Assembly (NCBI RefSeq): GCF_001424985.1
Contig: NZ_LMDA01000025.1
Location: 1-64,000 of the forward strand
Length of the DNA: 64,000 nucleotides
Direction: 5' to 3'
Source of the DNA: Rhizobium sp. Root1212
Lineage (GTDB): Bacteria > Pseudomonadota > Alphaproteobacteria > Rhizobiales > Rhizobiaceae
The notes under the pieces are model-generated. The model ran no database searches. It saw only the letters and a program-made list of their open reading frames with translations, and had not been told where the DNA came from. Numbering within the stretch: position 1 is the first letter of the stretch; the number at the start of each line of letters is the position of its first letter. A program made the translations under genes and the position numbers. Below, in pieces: positions 9,355 to 16,743 of the stretch.

Positions 9355-9456
9355 AGCGTGTCGCGATCTTTCAGATTCGCGCAGTAAGCTTTAGCTCTTT
9401 GCTTCTACGCATGTCTTTTCGCAAAACCGCTGCACACTTTTGCGAGACGTGCTTTA
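9352..9456. repeat. Rhizobial interspersed palindromic element
   Basis: A ~105-bp element with inverted ends (TAAAGCGTGTCGCG on the left, GCGAGACGTGCTTTA on the right) and an internal AAACCGCTGCACACTTTTG segment. This form recurs in Rhizobiaceae intergenic DNA. It starts at the stop codon of the Hpt gene. Membership of the repeat family is from recognition and was not checked by a genome search. Confidence 0.65.
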
Positions 9457-9479
9457 GGCTTTTTCCGAAAACCATCCCT

Positions 9480-9515
9480 GCGACCCGTTGCGGCGAGACG
9501 CCACGGGTCGCTTTT
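9480..9515 (+). terminator. Intrinsic terminator after the Hpt gene
   Basis: Stem GCGACCCGT (9480-9488) pairs with ACGGGTCGC (9503-9511). An inner stem GGCG-AGA-CGCC extends it, and TTTT follows. It would stop readthrough from the Hpt gene and the palindrome. The remaining ~220 bp before the ferredoxin start should hold the ferredoxin promoter; no clear -35/-10 pair was identified. Confidence 0.7.
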
Positions 9516-9740
9516 GCGTGTCCGGCCATCCGAGAGTTGACGGGCGAAAGCTTTTCGTGGAAGAACTTCGGCCCATTCGCCGCGTTTCTGCCGGAGCCTC
9601 CGGCAGATGTCGAGGACCAAGCCGCACAGGCAAAGCGGAAGTGCAGGGCGTAGCGCTTCCACCAACAACAATTCGATCGCGCCCGGTTCCTCAGTGATGT
9701 GCCGGCGCGGTTGCAAGAGACAACGGCAGCCGGAACCATC

Positions 9741-10061
9741 ATGACCAAGCTTACCATCATTGCCTTCGACGGCACCCAACACGACTTCGACGTTCAGAAC
9801 GGTTCGACCGTCATGGAAAATGCCGTGCGCAATTCCGTGCCGGGCATCGAGGCGGAATGTGGCGGCGCCTGCGCCTGCGCCACCTGTCATGTCTATGTCG
9901 ACGACGCCTGGACGGCGATCGTCGGCCCGCCGGAAGCGATGGAAGAGGACATGCTGGATTTCGCCTACGAGGTGAAGCCGACGTCGCGGCTCTCCTGTCA
10001 GATCAAGATGAGCGATGCCCTCGACGGGCTCGTCGTTCATGTGCCCGAGCGTCAGGCCTAA
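9741..10061 (+). CDS. [2Fe-2S] ferredoxin, adrenodoxin/ISC type
   Basis: A 106-residue electron carrier of the vertebrate-type ferredoxin group. The cluster ligands follow the adrenodoxin pattern C-x5-C-x2-C...C at Cys40, Cys46, Cys49 and Cys86, with an extra Cys44. The acidic stretch after the cluster loop ([14 protein letters not shown]) is the usual partner-docking helix. Family members pass electrons from a ferredoxin reductase to P450s, hydroxylases or Fe-S assembly; nothing nearby decides which. ATG at 9741 gives the canonical [11 protein letters not shown] start. The gene appears to be monocistronic. Confidence 0.92.
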   Translation: MTKLTIIAFDGTQHDFDVQNGSTVMENAVRNSVPGIEAECGGACACATCHVYVDDAWTAIVGPPEAMEEDMLDFAYEVKPTSRLSCQIKMSDALDGLVVHVPERQA

Positions 10062-10073
10062 AAAACGCCAGCC

Positions 10074-10210
10074 AAAAAAAGCCTCGCTTGCCGAAACGGG
10101 CGAGCGAGGCCAGGAGGGCGCATCGCATGCAGATGAGGGAGGGAGCATCTGCTGCACTGGGGATACGCCAGGAGAACACGCGACACATGCGCTGTGGCGG
10201 AAGGCAGGTC
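10074..10210 (-). ncRNA. Candidate small RNA with anti-Shine-Dalgarno loop
   Basis: Read on the minus strand, this ends in a strong intrinsic terminator: GCCTCGCT paired with AGCGAGGC (10081-10110), followed by seven U (10080-10074). Upstream is a perfect 7-bp hairpin GCAGATG/CATCTGC (10129-10152) whose 10-base loop is CTCCCTCCCT, complementary to ribosome binding sites. Two more CU-rich segments, GCCCTCCTGG (~10111-10120) and TTCTCCTGG (~10168-10176), flank it. Several C/U-rich loops complementary to Shine-Dalgarno sequences are the hallmark of alphaproteobacterial trans-acting sRNAs such as the alpha-r14 (NfeR1) family. No protein gene on this strand ends here. The 5' end is unknown and could lie as far up as 10345. 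Confidence 0.55.
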
Positions 10211-10523
10211 GAAAATCGCTCCTGCCGGAGCCGTTCAACGCGAAACCATATGTCTTGCCGAACGACCGTCATGGTCGTTTCCTTCGGCTGAAGCAATTCA
10301 TCGGAAGGGACGTCTTGGGATGTCGTCTTCCTTCGATGATTGGACAATAGCCGATCTTGCCTCAGTCTTCTACCACTAGAATTTACCAATGAGATACTGT
10401 TGGCAGGCGCGTGTCACACAAGATATCCCATCAATATTGAAGGGTTTTCCTTGCTTCGTCGCGATGACATTCCTTGTGGAAGAAAGGTCCCCTTCTTTGA
10501 GGGGAGAATACTTTCCTAGGGGC
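10211..10523. other. Structured intergenic region, no convincing gene
   Basis: Contains further dyads: GCCGAA-CGACC-gtcat-GGTCG with TTCGGC (about 10256-10288, including AACGACC/GGTCGTT at 10261-10279), and a TCATCG...CGATGA pair (about 10296-10339). These may be the 5' part of the small RNA transcript or regulatory structure. On the minus strand an ATG at 10272 has a good AGGAA site, but its frame runs through the terminator into the ferredoxin gene. From 10345 to 10523 the sequence is more AT-rich and shows nothing definite. Confidence 0.4.
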
Positions 10524-11150
10524 TCAGGGCGCCTTTGGTTTTTGAAGCTGATCCAGCTTGTACTTCAACAGCCGCACCATGCGCTTGTCGAAATTGGTGG
10601 CCTCGACCTTGTCGAAGCGCGCTTGGTCGCGGTCGTGCTCCTGGATGCCGAGTTCGCTGGCGCGGGTGACGGCGGCCTGCATGCGGTCGCAATCGGCCTG
10701 CGGCTTCAGGGCAAGGAAGGTTTTTTCCAGCTGGCGGGCATGGTTGCGGGCGATTTCGGCGTGGCGCTCCTCATGGCGCTTGATGTCGCTCGAAAGCGTG
10801 TCCCAGACCAGCGCCAGTTCCGTGCCGGCCTTGTTGCGGTTCTTCCAGCGGGGCAGAATGAGCCTGGTGCTGAGCGTCACTTTGGCGCTTCCGACCGCGC
10901 AGAGGTCGCCGCGCCGGACATAGGTCACCGTACCGCCGAACTTGATGCGGGTGGCGCCGGGATGGCGGTTGCCGGTCGATTTCATCATTGGGCCGCCGGC
11001 CGAAAGCGCCTCGTCGAGGTCGGCCGCGGTGCGGCCGCCGATCGAATAATAGGTGACCGTCTTGTTCATCACCGTCTCGGCCCTGGCCGCGCCACCGGTA
11101 ACGAAGGTCAGGGAAAGAAGGGCGATGATGGAAAGGCGGGCGATGGGCAT
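10524..11150 (-). CDS. Secreted DUF922-family protein with HExxH motif
   Basis: A 208-residue exported protein. Residues 1-25 form a signal peptide (hydrophobic IIALLSLTFVTGG, then ARA cleavage site). The mature part matches DUF922, predicted to be secreted zinc peptidases: HEERH at 126-130 is the metal site, followed by a second HARQLE helix. Two cysteines (84 and one near the C-terminus) could pair in the periplasm. ATG at 11150 is chosen because it starts the signal peptide; a longer reading frame upstream would bury it. It is head-to-head with folP. Substrate and role are unknown. Confidence 0.75.
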   Translation of the reverse strand: MPIARLSIIALLSLTFVTGGAARAETVMNKTVTYYSIGGRTAADLDEALSAGGPMMKSTGNRHPGATRIKFGGTVTYVRRGDLCAVGSAKVTLSTRLILPRWKNRNKAGTELALVWDTLSSDIKRHEERHAEIARNHARQLEKTFLALKPQADCDRMQAAVTRASELGIQEHDRDQARFDKVEATNFDKRMVRLLKYKLDQLQKPKAP

Positions 11151-11355
11151 GGAAAAGCGCAGTCTCGGCAGTTGAACTGACGGGGACCTTGGGGCATAGC
11201 CAGCGGGAGTGCAACAGCAAATCATCGCTCGCGCCGTGGCAGTACGACCGCCGGCCGAGCCGAAAGCTGCATGTTTGCAGGTGCTTGGCGCCCTTTTACC
11301 ATGTCGGAAGATCGCGGGCGTTTTGGGCGCCTCCGGTCATCCAGGGAGGACAATA

Positions 11356-12252
11356 ATGACGTCGTCGCAACGCCCGGCGGACCTCGGGAACGGGTTCGAT
11401 CCCTTCGCGCCCTTCGAGTGGCGGCTTGCCCATGGTCGCAGCCTGACGCTCGGCCCGGCGGGCCTGCTGATGGCGATCGTCAATGCGACGCCGGATTCCT
11501 TCTCCGATGGCGGCCTCTATTTCGATCCGCAGGCGGCCATCGATCGGGCGCTGCGCTGTTTCGAGGCGGGGGCGGCCATTCTCGATATCGGCGGGGAATC
11601 GACCCGGCCGGATGCCGCGCCGGTGTCGGCCGCCGAGGAGCAGGATCGGGTGCTGCCGGTCATCGAAGCGCTGGCGAAGGCAGGCGATGCGGTGATTTCG
11701 ATCGACACCTATCGCGCCGAGACCGCGCGGCTTGCGGTTGCGGCCGGCGCCCATATCGTCAACGACGTGCACGGGCTGCAGCGCGAACCGGATATCGCCG
11801 AGGTTGCGGCTTCGACGGGGGCGGGGCTCTGTATCATGCACACCGGTCGCGACCGGCAAAAGCTTGCCGATGTCATCGAGGATCAGTTTGCCTTCCTCGA
11901 ACGCTCGCTGGAGATCGCGCGGACTGCTGGCGTTGCCGACAGCCATATCGTCCTCGACCCCGGTTTCGGCTTTGCCAAGGACACCGACGAGAATCTGGCC
12001 CTGATGGCGCGGTTCGGCGAACTTCTCGCATTTCGCCGCCCGTGGCTGATCGGCACGTCGCGCAAGCGTTTCCTCGCGGCTGTGACCGGCCGGGAGGCTG
12101 CGGAGCGTGATGTCGCGACGGCGGCGACGACCGCAATCCTCAGGATGGCCGGCGCTGCGGTTTTTCGCGTGCATGATGTCGCAATCAACAGGGATGCGCT
12201 TGCCGTGGCGGATGCTATGGTGGCTGCAAAAAGAAAGACAACGGGACAATAG
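11356..12252 (+). CDS. folP: Dihydropteroate synthase
   Basis: Condenses 6-hydroxymethyl-dihydropterin diphosphate with p-aminobenzoate to give dihydropteroate, in folate synthesis. The 298 residues carry the family signatures MAIVNATPDSFSDGG, ILDIGGESTRPDA and the C-terminal IGTSRKRFL, all involved in pterin or pABA binding, in a TIM barrel. ATG at 11356 has AGGGAGGA just upstream (11343-11350). It is the first gene of a folP-folB-folK operon with only two bases before folB. Sulfonamide target. Confidence 0.97.
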   Translation: MTSSQRPADLGNGFDPFAPFEWRLAHGRSLTLGPAGLLMAIVNATPDSFSDGGLYFDPQAAIDRALRCFEAGAAILDIGGESTRPDAAPVSAAEEQDRVLPVIEALAKAGDAVISIDTYRAETARLAVAAGAHIVNDVHGLQREPDIAEVAASTGAGLCIMHTGRDRQKLADVIEDQFAFLERSLEIARTAGVADSHIVLDPGFGFAKDTDENLALMARFGELLAFRRPWLIGTSRKRFLAAVTGREAAERDVATAATTAILRMAGAAVFRVHDVAINRDALAVADAMVAAKRKTTGQ

Positions 12253-12254
12253 CC

Positions 12255-12623
12255 ATGACTGCGACCTATACGATCACGCTCAAGAACTGCGCCTTCTTTG
12301 CGCGTCATGGCGTCCATGACGAGGAGGAATTCCTCGGGCAGCGCTTCTTCGTCGATGCCGAACTCGATGTCGAGCAGGGGCAGGCGCTGGTGGACGATTC
12401 CATCGACGATACCGTGCATTACGGCATTGCCTTCACCGAGATCGAGAAGATCATCACCGGCCGCCGCCGCTATCTGATCGAGGCGCTGGCGCTGGAGGTG
12501 GCAACGACGCTCTGTTCCCGTTTCCCGCAGATTCGCCGCGCCAAGATTTCGATCCGCAAGCCGAATGCGCCCGTGCCGGGCGTTCTCGATTATGTCGAAG
12601 TGACCGTCGAACATTATGCCTGA
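12255..12623 (+). CDS. folB: Dihydroneopterin aldolase
   Basis: Splits 7,8-dihydroneopterin to 6-hydroxymethyl-dihydropterin and glycolaldehyde, supplying FolK. The 122-residue length is typical. Recognisable elements are the FFARHGVHDEEEFLGQ segment with the substrate-binding Glu, the VHYG motif and KPNAPVPGVLDYVEV near the end with the catalytic Lys. It starts two bases after folP and its last eight bases overlap folK, which indicates translational coupling. Confidence 0.96.
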   Translation: MTATYTITLKNCAFFARHGVHDEEEFLGQRFFVDAELDVEQGQALVDDSIDDTVHYGIAFTEIEKIITGRRRYLIEALALEVATTLCSRFPQIRRAKISIRKPNAPVPGVLDYVEVTVEHYA

Positions 12624-13137
12624 GCTGCATTCCGCCACGCTTGGCCTCGGCGGCAATATCGGCGATGCGGCCGGATCGGTCGCGCGGGCACTCGTGCTTC
12701 TCGATCAGCGAGACGATTGCGATGTCGTCGCCGTCTCGCGGCTTTACCGGACGCCGCCCTGGGGCAAGACGGATCAGGCGTGGTTCTTCAACGCCTGCGC
12801 GATGGTGTCGACGCGGCTGTCGCCTGAAGCGCTGCTCGACGCCTGCCTTTCGATCGAGCGCGAGATGAAGCGGGAGCGGCTGGAGCGCTGGGGGCCGCGC
12901 ACCATCGATATCGACGTGCTGACCTACGACGACCTGAAGCAGACGCATGATCGCCTCGAAATCCCGCATCCGCGCATGACCGCGCGCGGTTTCGTGCTGA
13001 TGCCGCTCGCCGATTTTGCTCCGGCCCTTGTCGTTGAAGGGCGAACGGTTCGCGACTGGCTCTCCGAGGCTGATACGACCGGCATCGAGGTCGCCGAGGC
13101 AAGCCCGGACTGGTGGCAAACCCGCCCGGCGCCATAG
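12616..13137 (+). CDS. folK: 2-amino-4-hydroxy-6-hydroxymethyldihydropteridine diphosphokinase
   Basis: Transfers diphosphate from ATP to hydroxymethyl-dihydropterin, making the FolP substrate. The 173 residues show the HPPK hallmarks: LGLGGNIGD at the N-terminus, LYRTPPWGKTDQ, the central RWGPRTIDIDVLTY signature with the metal-binding Asp pair, and IPHPRMTARGFVLMPL. The start overlaps folB. The gene ends the folate operon just before a strong terminator. Confidence 0.97.
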   Translation: MPELHSATLGLGGNIGDAAGSVARALVLLDQRDDCDVVAVSRLYRTPPWGKTDQAWFFNACAMVSTRLSPEALLDACLSIEREMKRERLERWGPRTIDIDVLTYDDLKQTHDRLEIPHPRMTARGFVLMPLADFAPALVVEGRTVRDWLSEADTTGIEVAEASPDWWQTRPAP

Positions 13138-13140
13138 AAC

Positions 13141-13172
13141 AAAAAAGGCTCCGAACCGGTCGGAGCCCTTTT
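13141..13172. terminator. Bidirectional intrinsic terminator between folK and the next gene
   Basis: Hairpin GGCTCCGA (13147-13154) with TCGGAGCC (13160-13167), preceded by six A and followed by five T after one C. It serves the converging folK operon and the minus-strand gene ending at 13192. Confidence 0.85.
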
Positions 13173-13191
13173 TGCACTGGAGAGCGAAAAC

Positions 13192-13743
13192 TTACTTGAT
13201 CGAGCCGACGGCGATATTGTCGACCTGCCGGTTGAGGCTGAGACCGATCACCGGAACCATCGTGTCCTCGACCTTCACCGAAATGGTGATGTTCATCGTC
13301 TGATCGTTCTGCAGGCGGGCGATCATCGCGCCGTTCAGCTTCTTGCGGTTGATGCCGACCACCACCTTGTCCTTTGCGACGTTGCCCGAGATGATGTCGA
13401 GGCCCTTGCCGTCGGCGCCGTCGAGGAACTTGCCGCTGTAGCTCTTGCCGTCGCGGGTGATGAGGGCGGACATCGGCTGCTTGAAGACGCCGACGCGGCA
13501 GAAGCCGTCGAGCTTGATGCCGGTGACGGAGCCATCCGGCATGTCGCCCGTCAGGTCGCAGGTGAATTTGGTGCCCTTGTACTTGCCGGCGACGATTTCG
13601 CCCGGCCCTTTCCACTGGCCGGCGACCTGCTCGAAGAAGGCTTTGTCGCGATCGCCGGAGAGGGCCGGCGAGGCGCTGAGACCGATGGCGGCGATCGTGG
13701 CGGCGGCAAGGCCGCAAAGGATCGAAGAGGGGCGCGAAAACAT
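13192..13743 (-). CDS. Exported protein of unknown function
   Basis: A 183-residue secreted protein not assigned to a named family. Residues 1-29 form a signal peptide ending LSASPALSG. The mature part looks beta-rich (GQWKGPGEIVAGKYKGTKF, then alternating hydrophobic strands such as VTGIKLDGFCRVGVF) and has two cysteines, about 62 and 82, that could form a disulfide. A lipocalin-like or small beta-barrel fold is possible. ATG at 13743 has AAGGA seven bases upstream. Similar short exported proteins occur in other rhizobia, but the function is unknown. Confidence 0.75.
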   Translation of the reverse strand: MFSRPSSILCGLAAATIAAIGLSASPALSGDRDKAFFEQVAGQWKGPGEIVAGKYKGTKFTCDLTGDMPDGSVTGIKLDGFCRVGVFKQPMSALITRDGKSYSGKFLDGADGKGLDIISGNVAKDKVVVGINRKKLNGAMIARLQNDQTMNITISVKVEDTMVPVIGLSLNRQVDNIAVGSIK

Positions 13744-13978
13744 GAACAGTCCTTGAAGGTCAGCGTCCGGAATGTGAGAGAACATTTGCACTTGAATGGT
13801 TAATGGATGGTTTCCGTGCCGGCTTTGGGGCACTGGAAACGCTCACGAAATTTTTCATCCCGTCCGCGATAAACGGCGGTTTTCACAGCCCTTTCACGCG
13901 CTCGTGCGCCCGCTTGAGAAAGATGTGCGTTGAAACCTCCAAGGCCTTTGATAGGTCTGTCTCAACGGGAGGCAAACC

Positions 13979-14821
13979 ATGGCAGCAATCGTCGGCAATG
14001 ATTCTTCTGTAAAGGGCCGGGTGATTCTGCGGCATCGCCTCGTCACGCGGCTGACCCATTGGGGCTGGGCGATCGCCCTGTTCTTTCTGCTCCTGAGCGG
14101 GCTGCAGATATTCAATGCCCATCCGACGCTCTATATCGGCCAGCAATCCGGTTTCGAGTTCGCCAACGACATCCTGTCGATCAAGACCCTGCGCGCGGCG
14201 GATGGAGGTATCGAGGGCGTCACCACGATTTTCGGCACCGATATCGATACGACCGGCATTCTCGGCGTCAGCGGGCCGGAAGAGGCGCGCGCCTATCGCG
14301 CTTTTCCTGCCTGGGCGACGCTGCCCTCCTATCAGGACCTTGCGACGGGCCGTGTGATCCATTTCTTTTTCGCCTGGGTTTTCGCTCTGGTTTTTCTGTT
14401 CTGGCTCGTGGCCGGCATCGTCAACGGCCATATCCGCCGCGACATCCTGCCGACCGGCGCGGAACTGCGCGCCGTGCCTGCCAGCATAGCCGATCACCTG
14501 CGGCTGCGGTTCCATCATGACGGCCGTTACAACGTGCTGCAGAAACTCTCCTACGGCGGTGTGTTGCTGGTGGTCTTCCCGTTGGTCATCCTGACGGGGC
14601 TGACGATGTCGCCGGGCATGAATACCGCATGGCCGTTTCTTCTCGATCTGTTCGGCGGCCGCCAGACGGCGCGGACGATCCATTTTTTCTGCATGGCCGC
14701 GCTGGTGCTGTTCTTCGTCGTTCACATCGTCATGGTGCTGGCGGCCGGGCCGCTCAACGAGTTGCGCTCGATCATCACCGGCCGTTATCGCACCGAAGGT
14801 GCGGAAGGAGACCATTCATGA
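13979..14821 (+). CDS. Cytochrome b561-type membrane subunit
   Basis: A 280-residue di-haem cytochrome b that would shuttle electrons between the quinone pool and the molybdenum protein encoded next. Four membrane helices are visible, each with candidate haem-ligand histidines: HRLVTRLTHWGWAIALFF, GRVIHFFFAWVFALVFLFW, a helix near 190-215 and ARTIHFFCMAALVLFFVVH. A loop of ~75 residues separates helices 1 and 2. ATG at 13979 follows GGGAGG closely. Its stop overlaps the downstream start by four bases (ATGA), so the two are cotranslated. Confidence 0.88.
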   Translation: MAAIVGNDSSVKGRVILRHRLVTRLTHWGWAIALFFLLLSGLQIFNAHPTLYIGQQSGFEFANDILSIKTLRAADGGIEGVTTIFGTDIDTTGILGVSGPEEARAYRAFPAWATLPSYQDLATGRVIHFFFAWVFALVFLFWLVAGIVNGHIRRDILPTGAELRAVPASIADHLRLRFHHDGRYNVLQKLSYGGVLLVVFPLVILTGLTMSPGMNTAWPFLLDLFGGRQTARTIHFFCMAALVLFFVVHIVMVLAAGPLNELRSIITGRYRTEGAEGDHS

Positions 14822-15609
14822 GCCGCTTTCGCCTTGATCGCCGCCGGTTCCTCACGACGGCCGGCATCGCCGCCTCGACCCTGCCGCTTGCGGGCTGCGA
14901 TGCGCTCGACGGCTTTCTGTCCGGCGGCAGTTCCGTGCGGGCGGGACTGGCGGTAGCCAACGGGCTGACCTACCGCGTCCAGCGCATGCTGATCGGCGCC
15001 GATGCTCTGGCGCCGGAATTCTCCTCTTCCGAAATCAGGCAGGGACAGCGGCCGAACGGATCGACCGATCCGAACGAAGAAGCCTATGTTGCGCTGAAGA
15101 CGAGCAATTTTGCGGATTATCGGCTGCAGGTTCACGGGCTTGTCGAACAGCCGAAAAGCTATAGCCTCGATGAGCTGCGCAATATGCCGGCGCGCACCCA
15201 GATCACTCGGCACGATTGCGTCGAGGGCTGGAGCTGCATTGCCAAATGGTCCGGCGTGCCGCTGTCGCGGCTGCTCGATGAGGTGAAGGTGAAGCCGGAG
15301 GCGCGCTTCGTCGTCTTCCATTGCTTCGACAGCATGAATGTCGGGCTGCCCGATACCGTCGGCTACTACGAATCGATCGATCTCATCGATGCCCGCCATC
15401 CGCAGACGATCCTTGCCTATGGCTGCAACGATGCGCCCCTGGCGGTGGCGAACGGCGCGCCGATCCGTGTGCGTGTCGAGCGTCAGCTCGGATACAAGAT
15501 GGCAAAATATATCCGCTCCATCGAGCTTGCTTCGACGCTTTCCCCCTATGGCCGCGGCAAGGGCGGCTTCTGGGAGGATTTCGGCTACGACTGGTATGCC
15601 GGCATCTGA
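14818..15609 (+). CDS. Periplasmic molybdopterin oxidoreductase, Tat lipoprotein (sulfite-oxidase fold)
   Basis: A 263-residue enzyme of the sulfite oxidase/MsrP family. The N-terminus has a twin-arginine signal (RRRFL, residues 8-12) that runs straight into a lipobox, LPLAGC, with Cys27 as the lipidation site and Asp at +2, which favours inner-membrane retention. The Mo-pterin domain follows: RHDCVEGW, with Cys134 as expected Mo ligand, WSGVPL, and the substrate-side segment near FHCFDSMNV. The partner cytochrome b is translationally coupled upstream. Relatives reduce oxidised methionine or act on sulfite/sulfoxides; the substrate cannot be read from sequence. Confidence 0.85.
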   Translation: MSRFRLDRRRFLTTAGIAASTLPLAGCDALDGFLSGGSSVRAGLAVANGLTYRVQRMLIGADALAPEFSSSEIRQGQRPNGSTDPNEEAYVALKTSNFADYRLQVHGLVEQPKSYSLDELRNMPARTQITRHDCVEGWSCIAKWSGVPLSRLLDEVKVKPEARFVVFHCFDSMNVGLPDTVGYYESIDLIDARHPQTILAYGCNDAPLAVANGAPIRVRVERQLGYKMAKYIRSIELASTLSPYGRGKGGFWEDFGYDWYAGI

Positions 15610-15633
15610 CTGCCTCTCGATCCTTTCGTTTTC

Positions 15634-15674
15634 GTTTGTCAGGGAAAACCGGTTCCCACTTTTCCCTGACAAAC
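15634..15674. repeat. Perfect 15-bp inverted repeat
   Basis: GTTTGTCAGGGAAAA (15634-15648) is an exact reverse complement of TTTTCCCTGACAAAC (15660-15674), with an 11-base spacer CCGGTTCCCAC. It lies between convergent genes and resembles rhizobial interspersed palindromes more than a standard terminator. It could still end transcription from both sides, since the stem ends in A/T-rich arms. Confidence 0.75.
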
Positions 15675-15675
15675 T

Positions 15676-16743
15676 CTAGACGCGGTCGTCGCTTTCCGGG
15701 CGGGCAGCACCCGGTGTCAGGTCGGACAGGAAATCGCCGATCCCCGGCCGTTTCAGCGCGTGAAACGGCATGGGACGGCACAGGTCCATGGCGGCGATGC
15801 CGATCCGGGCCGTCATCAGCCCGTTGATCACGCCTTCGCCGAGACGGGCCGAGAGCTTCGAGGCAAGTCCATGGCCCAGAACCTGCTGCACGAGGCTGTC
15901 GCCGACGGCAATCGAGCCGGTGACAGCGAGATGAGCGATCACGTCGCGGAACAGTCTGACGAGGCCGAGCGAACCCGGTCGTCCCCCATAAAGATCGGCC
16001 ATGGCGCGGATCAATCGCGCCGATTCGTAAAGCACATAGCCGAGATCGACCAGCGCCCGCGGACTGACCGCCGTGACGATCGAGACGCGCTTGGAGGCGT
16101 TGAGAATGAGGCTGCGCGCCTCCCGGTCGAGCGGAGACAGCAATTCGCGCTCTGTCAGGTCGAGCAGATGCGGGCCGTCGATGATCTCGTCGCGGGTCTC
16201 GGCAAGGCGTGACCGGCCGCGCGCCGTCTGCGGTTTCGGGGCCAGCAGATTAACGAGATGATCCATCATCTTGCGCGCCGGTTTCGGCGAGGGGGCAAGC
16301 CGCGCCTCGATTGCCTCGCGTTTCAGCGATTGCACGGCATTCAGCCGGAAAAGCCCCGCCATCTCGCGGGCGACGATGGCCAGCATCGCGACCACGGCGA
16401 CGACTGCGGCGGCGACCGCCAGCCAGCCGAGCCAATCGGCGCGGGTGAAAAGATCGCGGATCAGAGCATCGACCCAAAGGCCGAGCGCCAGCGACACGAG
16501 GATGCCGAGCGCACCGGTCGCGAGCTTGCCGAATGTCAGGCGCCGCCGGCGCGGTTCGGCTTCAAGCACCGGATCATCGGCAAAGGATGTCGCGCGAAAC
16601 GGATCGTCGGCATCCGAGAGCAGCACGAGATCGTGATTGAAGCTTTCCGGGCGGCGGGGGCTTGCCGGCGCGGCTGGTTTGCCGGCGGGGACGTCCACGG
16701 TGAAGGCGGCGGGCTTGCGGTGCGGTGTGTCGTCGTTGCTCAT
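15676..16743 (-). CDS. TIGR01620/DUF697 inner-membrane protein (YcjF-like)
   Basis: A 355-residue membrane protein of the YcjF/TIGR01620 family. The first ~85 residues are soluble and Pro/Arg-rich. Two membrane segments follow (about 88-110 and 120-143), then a soluble helical DUF697 region with VSPRALVDLGYVLYESARL and a hydrophobic VIAHLAVTGSIAVGDSLV stretch. The start overlaps the stop of the ycjX homologue by four bases (ATGA). In E. coli ycjX-ycjF is induced by the phage shock response. No Psp gene is seen here, and the biochemical role is unknown. Confidence 0.88.
   Translation of the reverse strand: MSNDDTPHRKPAAFTVDVPAGKPAAPASPRRPESFNHDLVLLSDADDPFRATSFADDPVLEAEPRRRRLTFGKLATGALGILVSLALGLWVDALIRDLFTRADWLGWLAVAAAVVAVVAMLAIVAREMAGLFRLNAVQSLKREAIEARLAPSPKPARKMMDHLVNLLAPKPQTARGRSRLAETRDEIIDGPHLLDLTERELLSPLDREARSLILNASKRVSIVTAVSPRALVDLGYVLYESARLIRAMADLYGGRPGSLGLVRLFRDVIAHLAVTGSIAVGDSLVQQVLGHGLASKLSARLGEGVINGLMTARIGIAAMDLCRPMPFHALKRPGIGDFLSDLTPGAARPESDDRV

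Noticed and set aside
10003-10272. Protein of 89 residues on the minus strand
   Set aside because: The frame passes through a strong terminator and into the ferredoxin gene, and the composition (Arg/Cys-rich, no pattern) is not protein-like.
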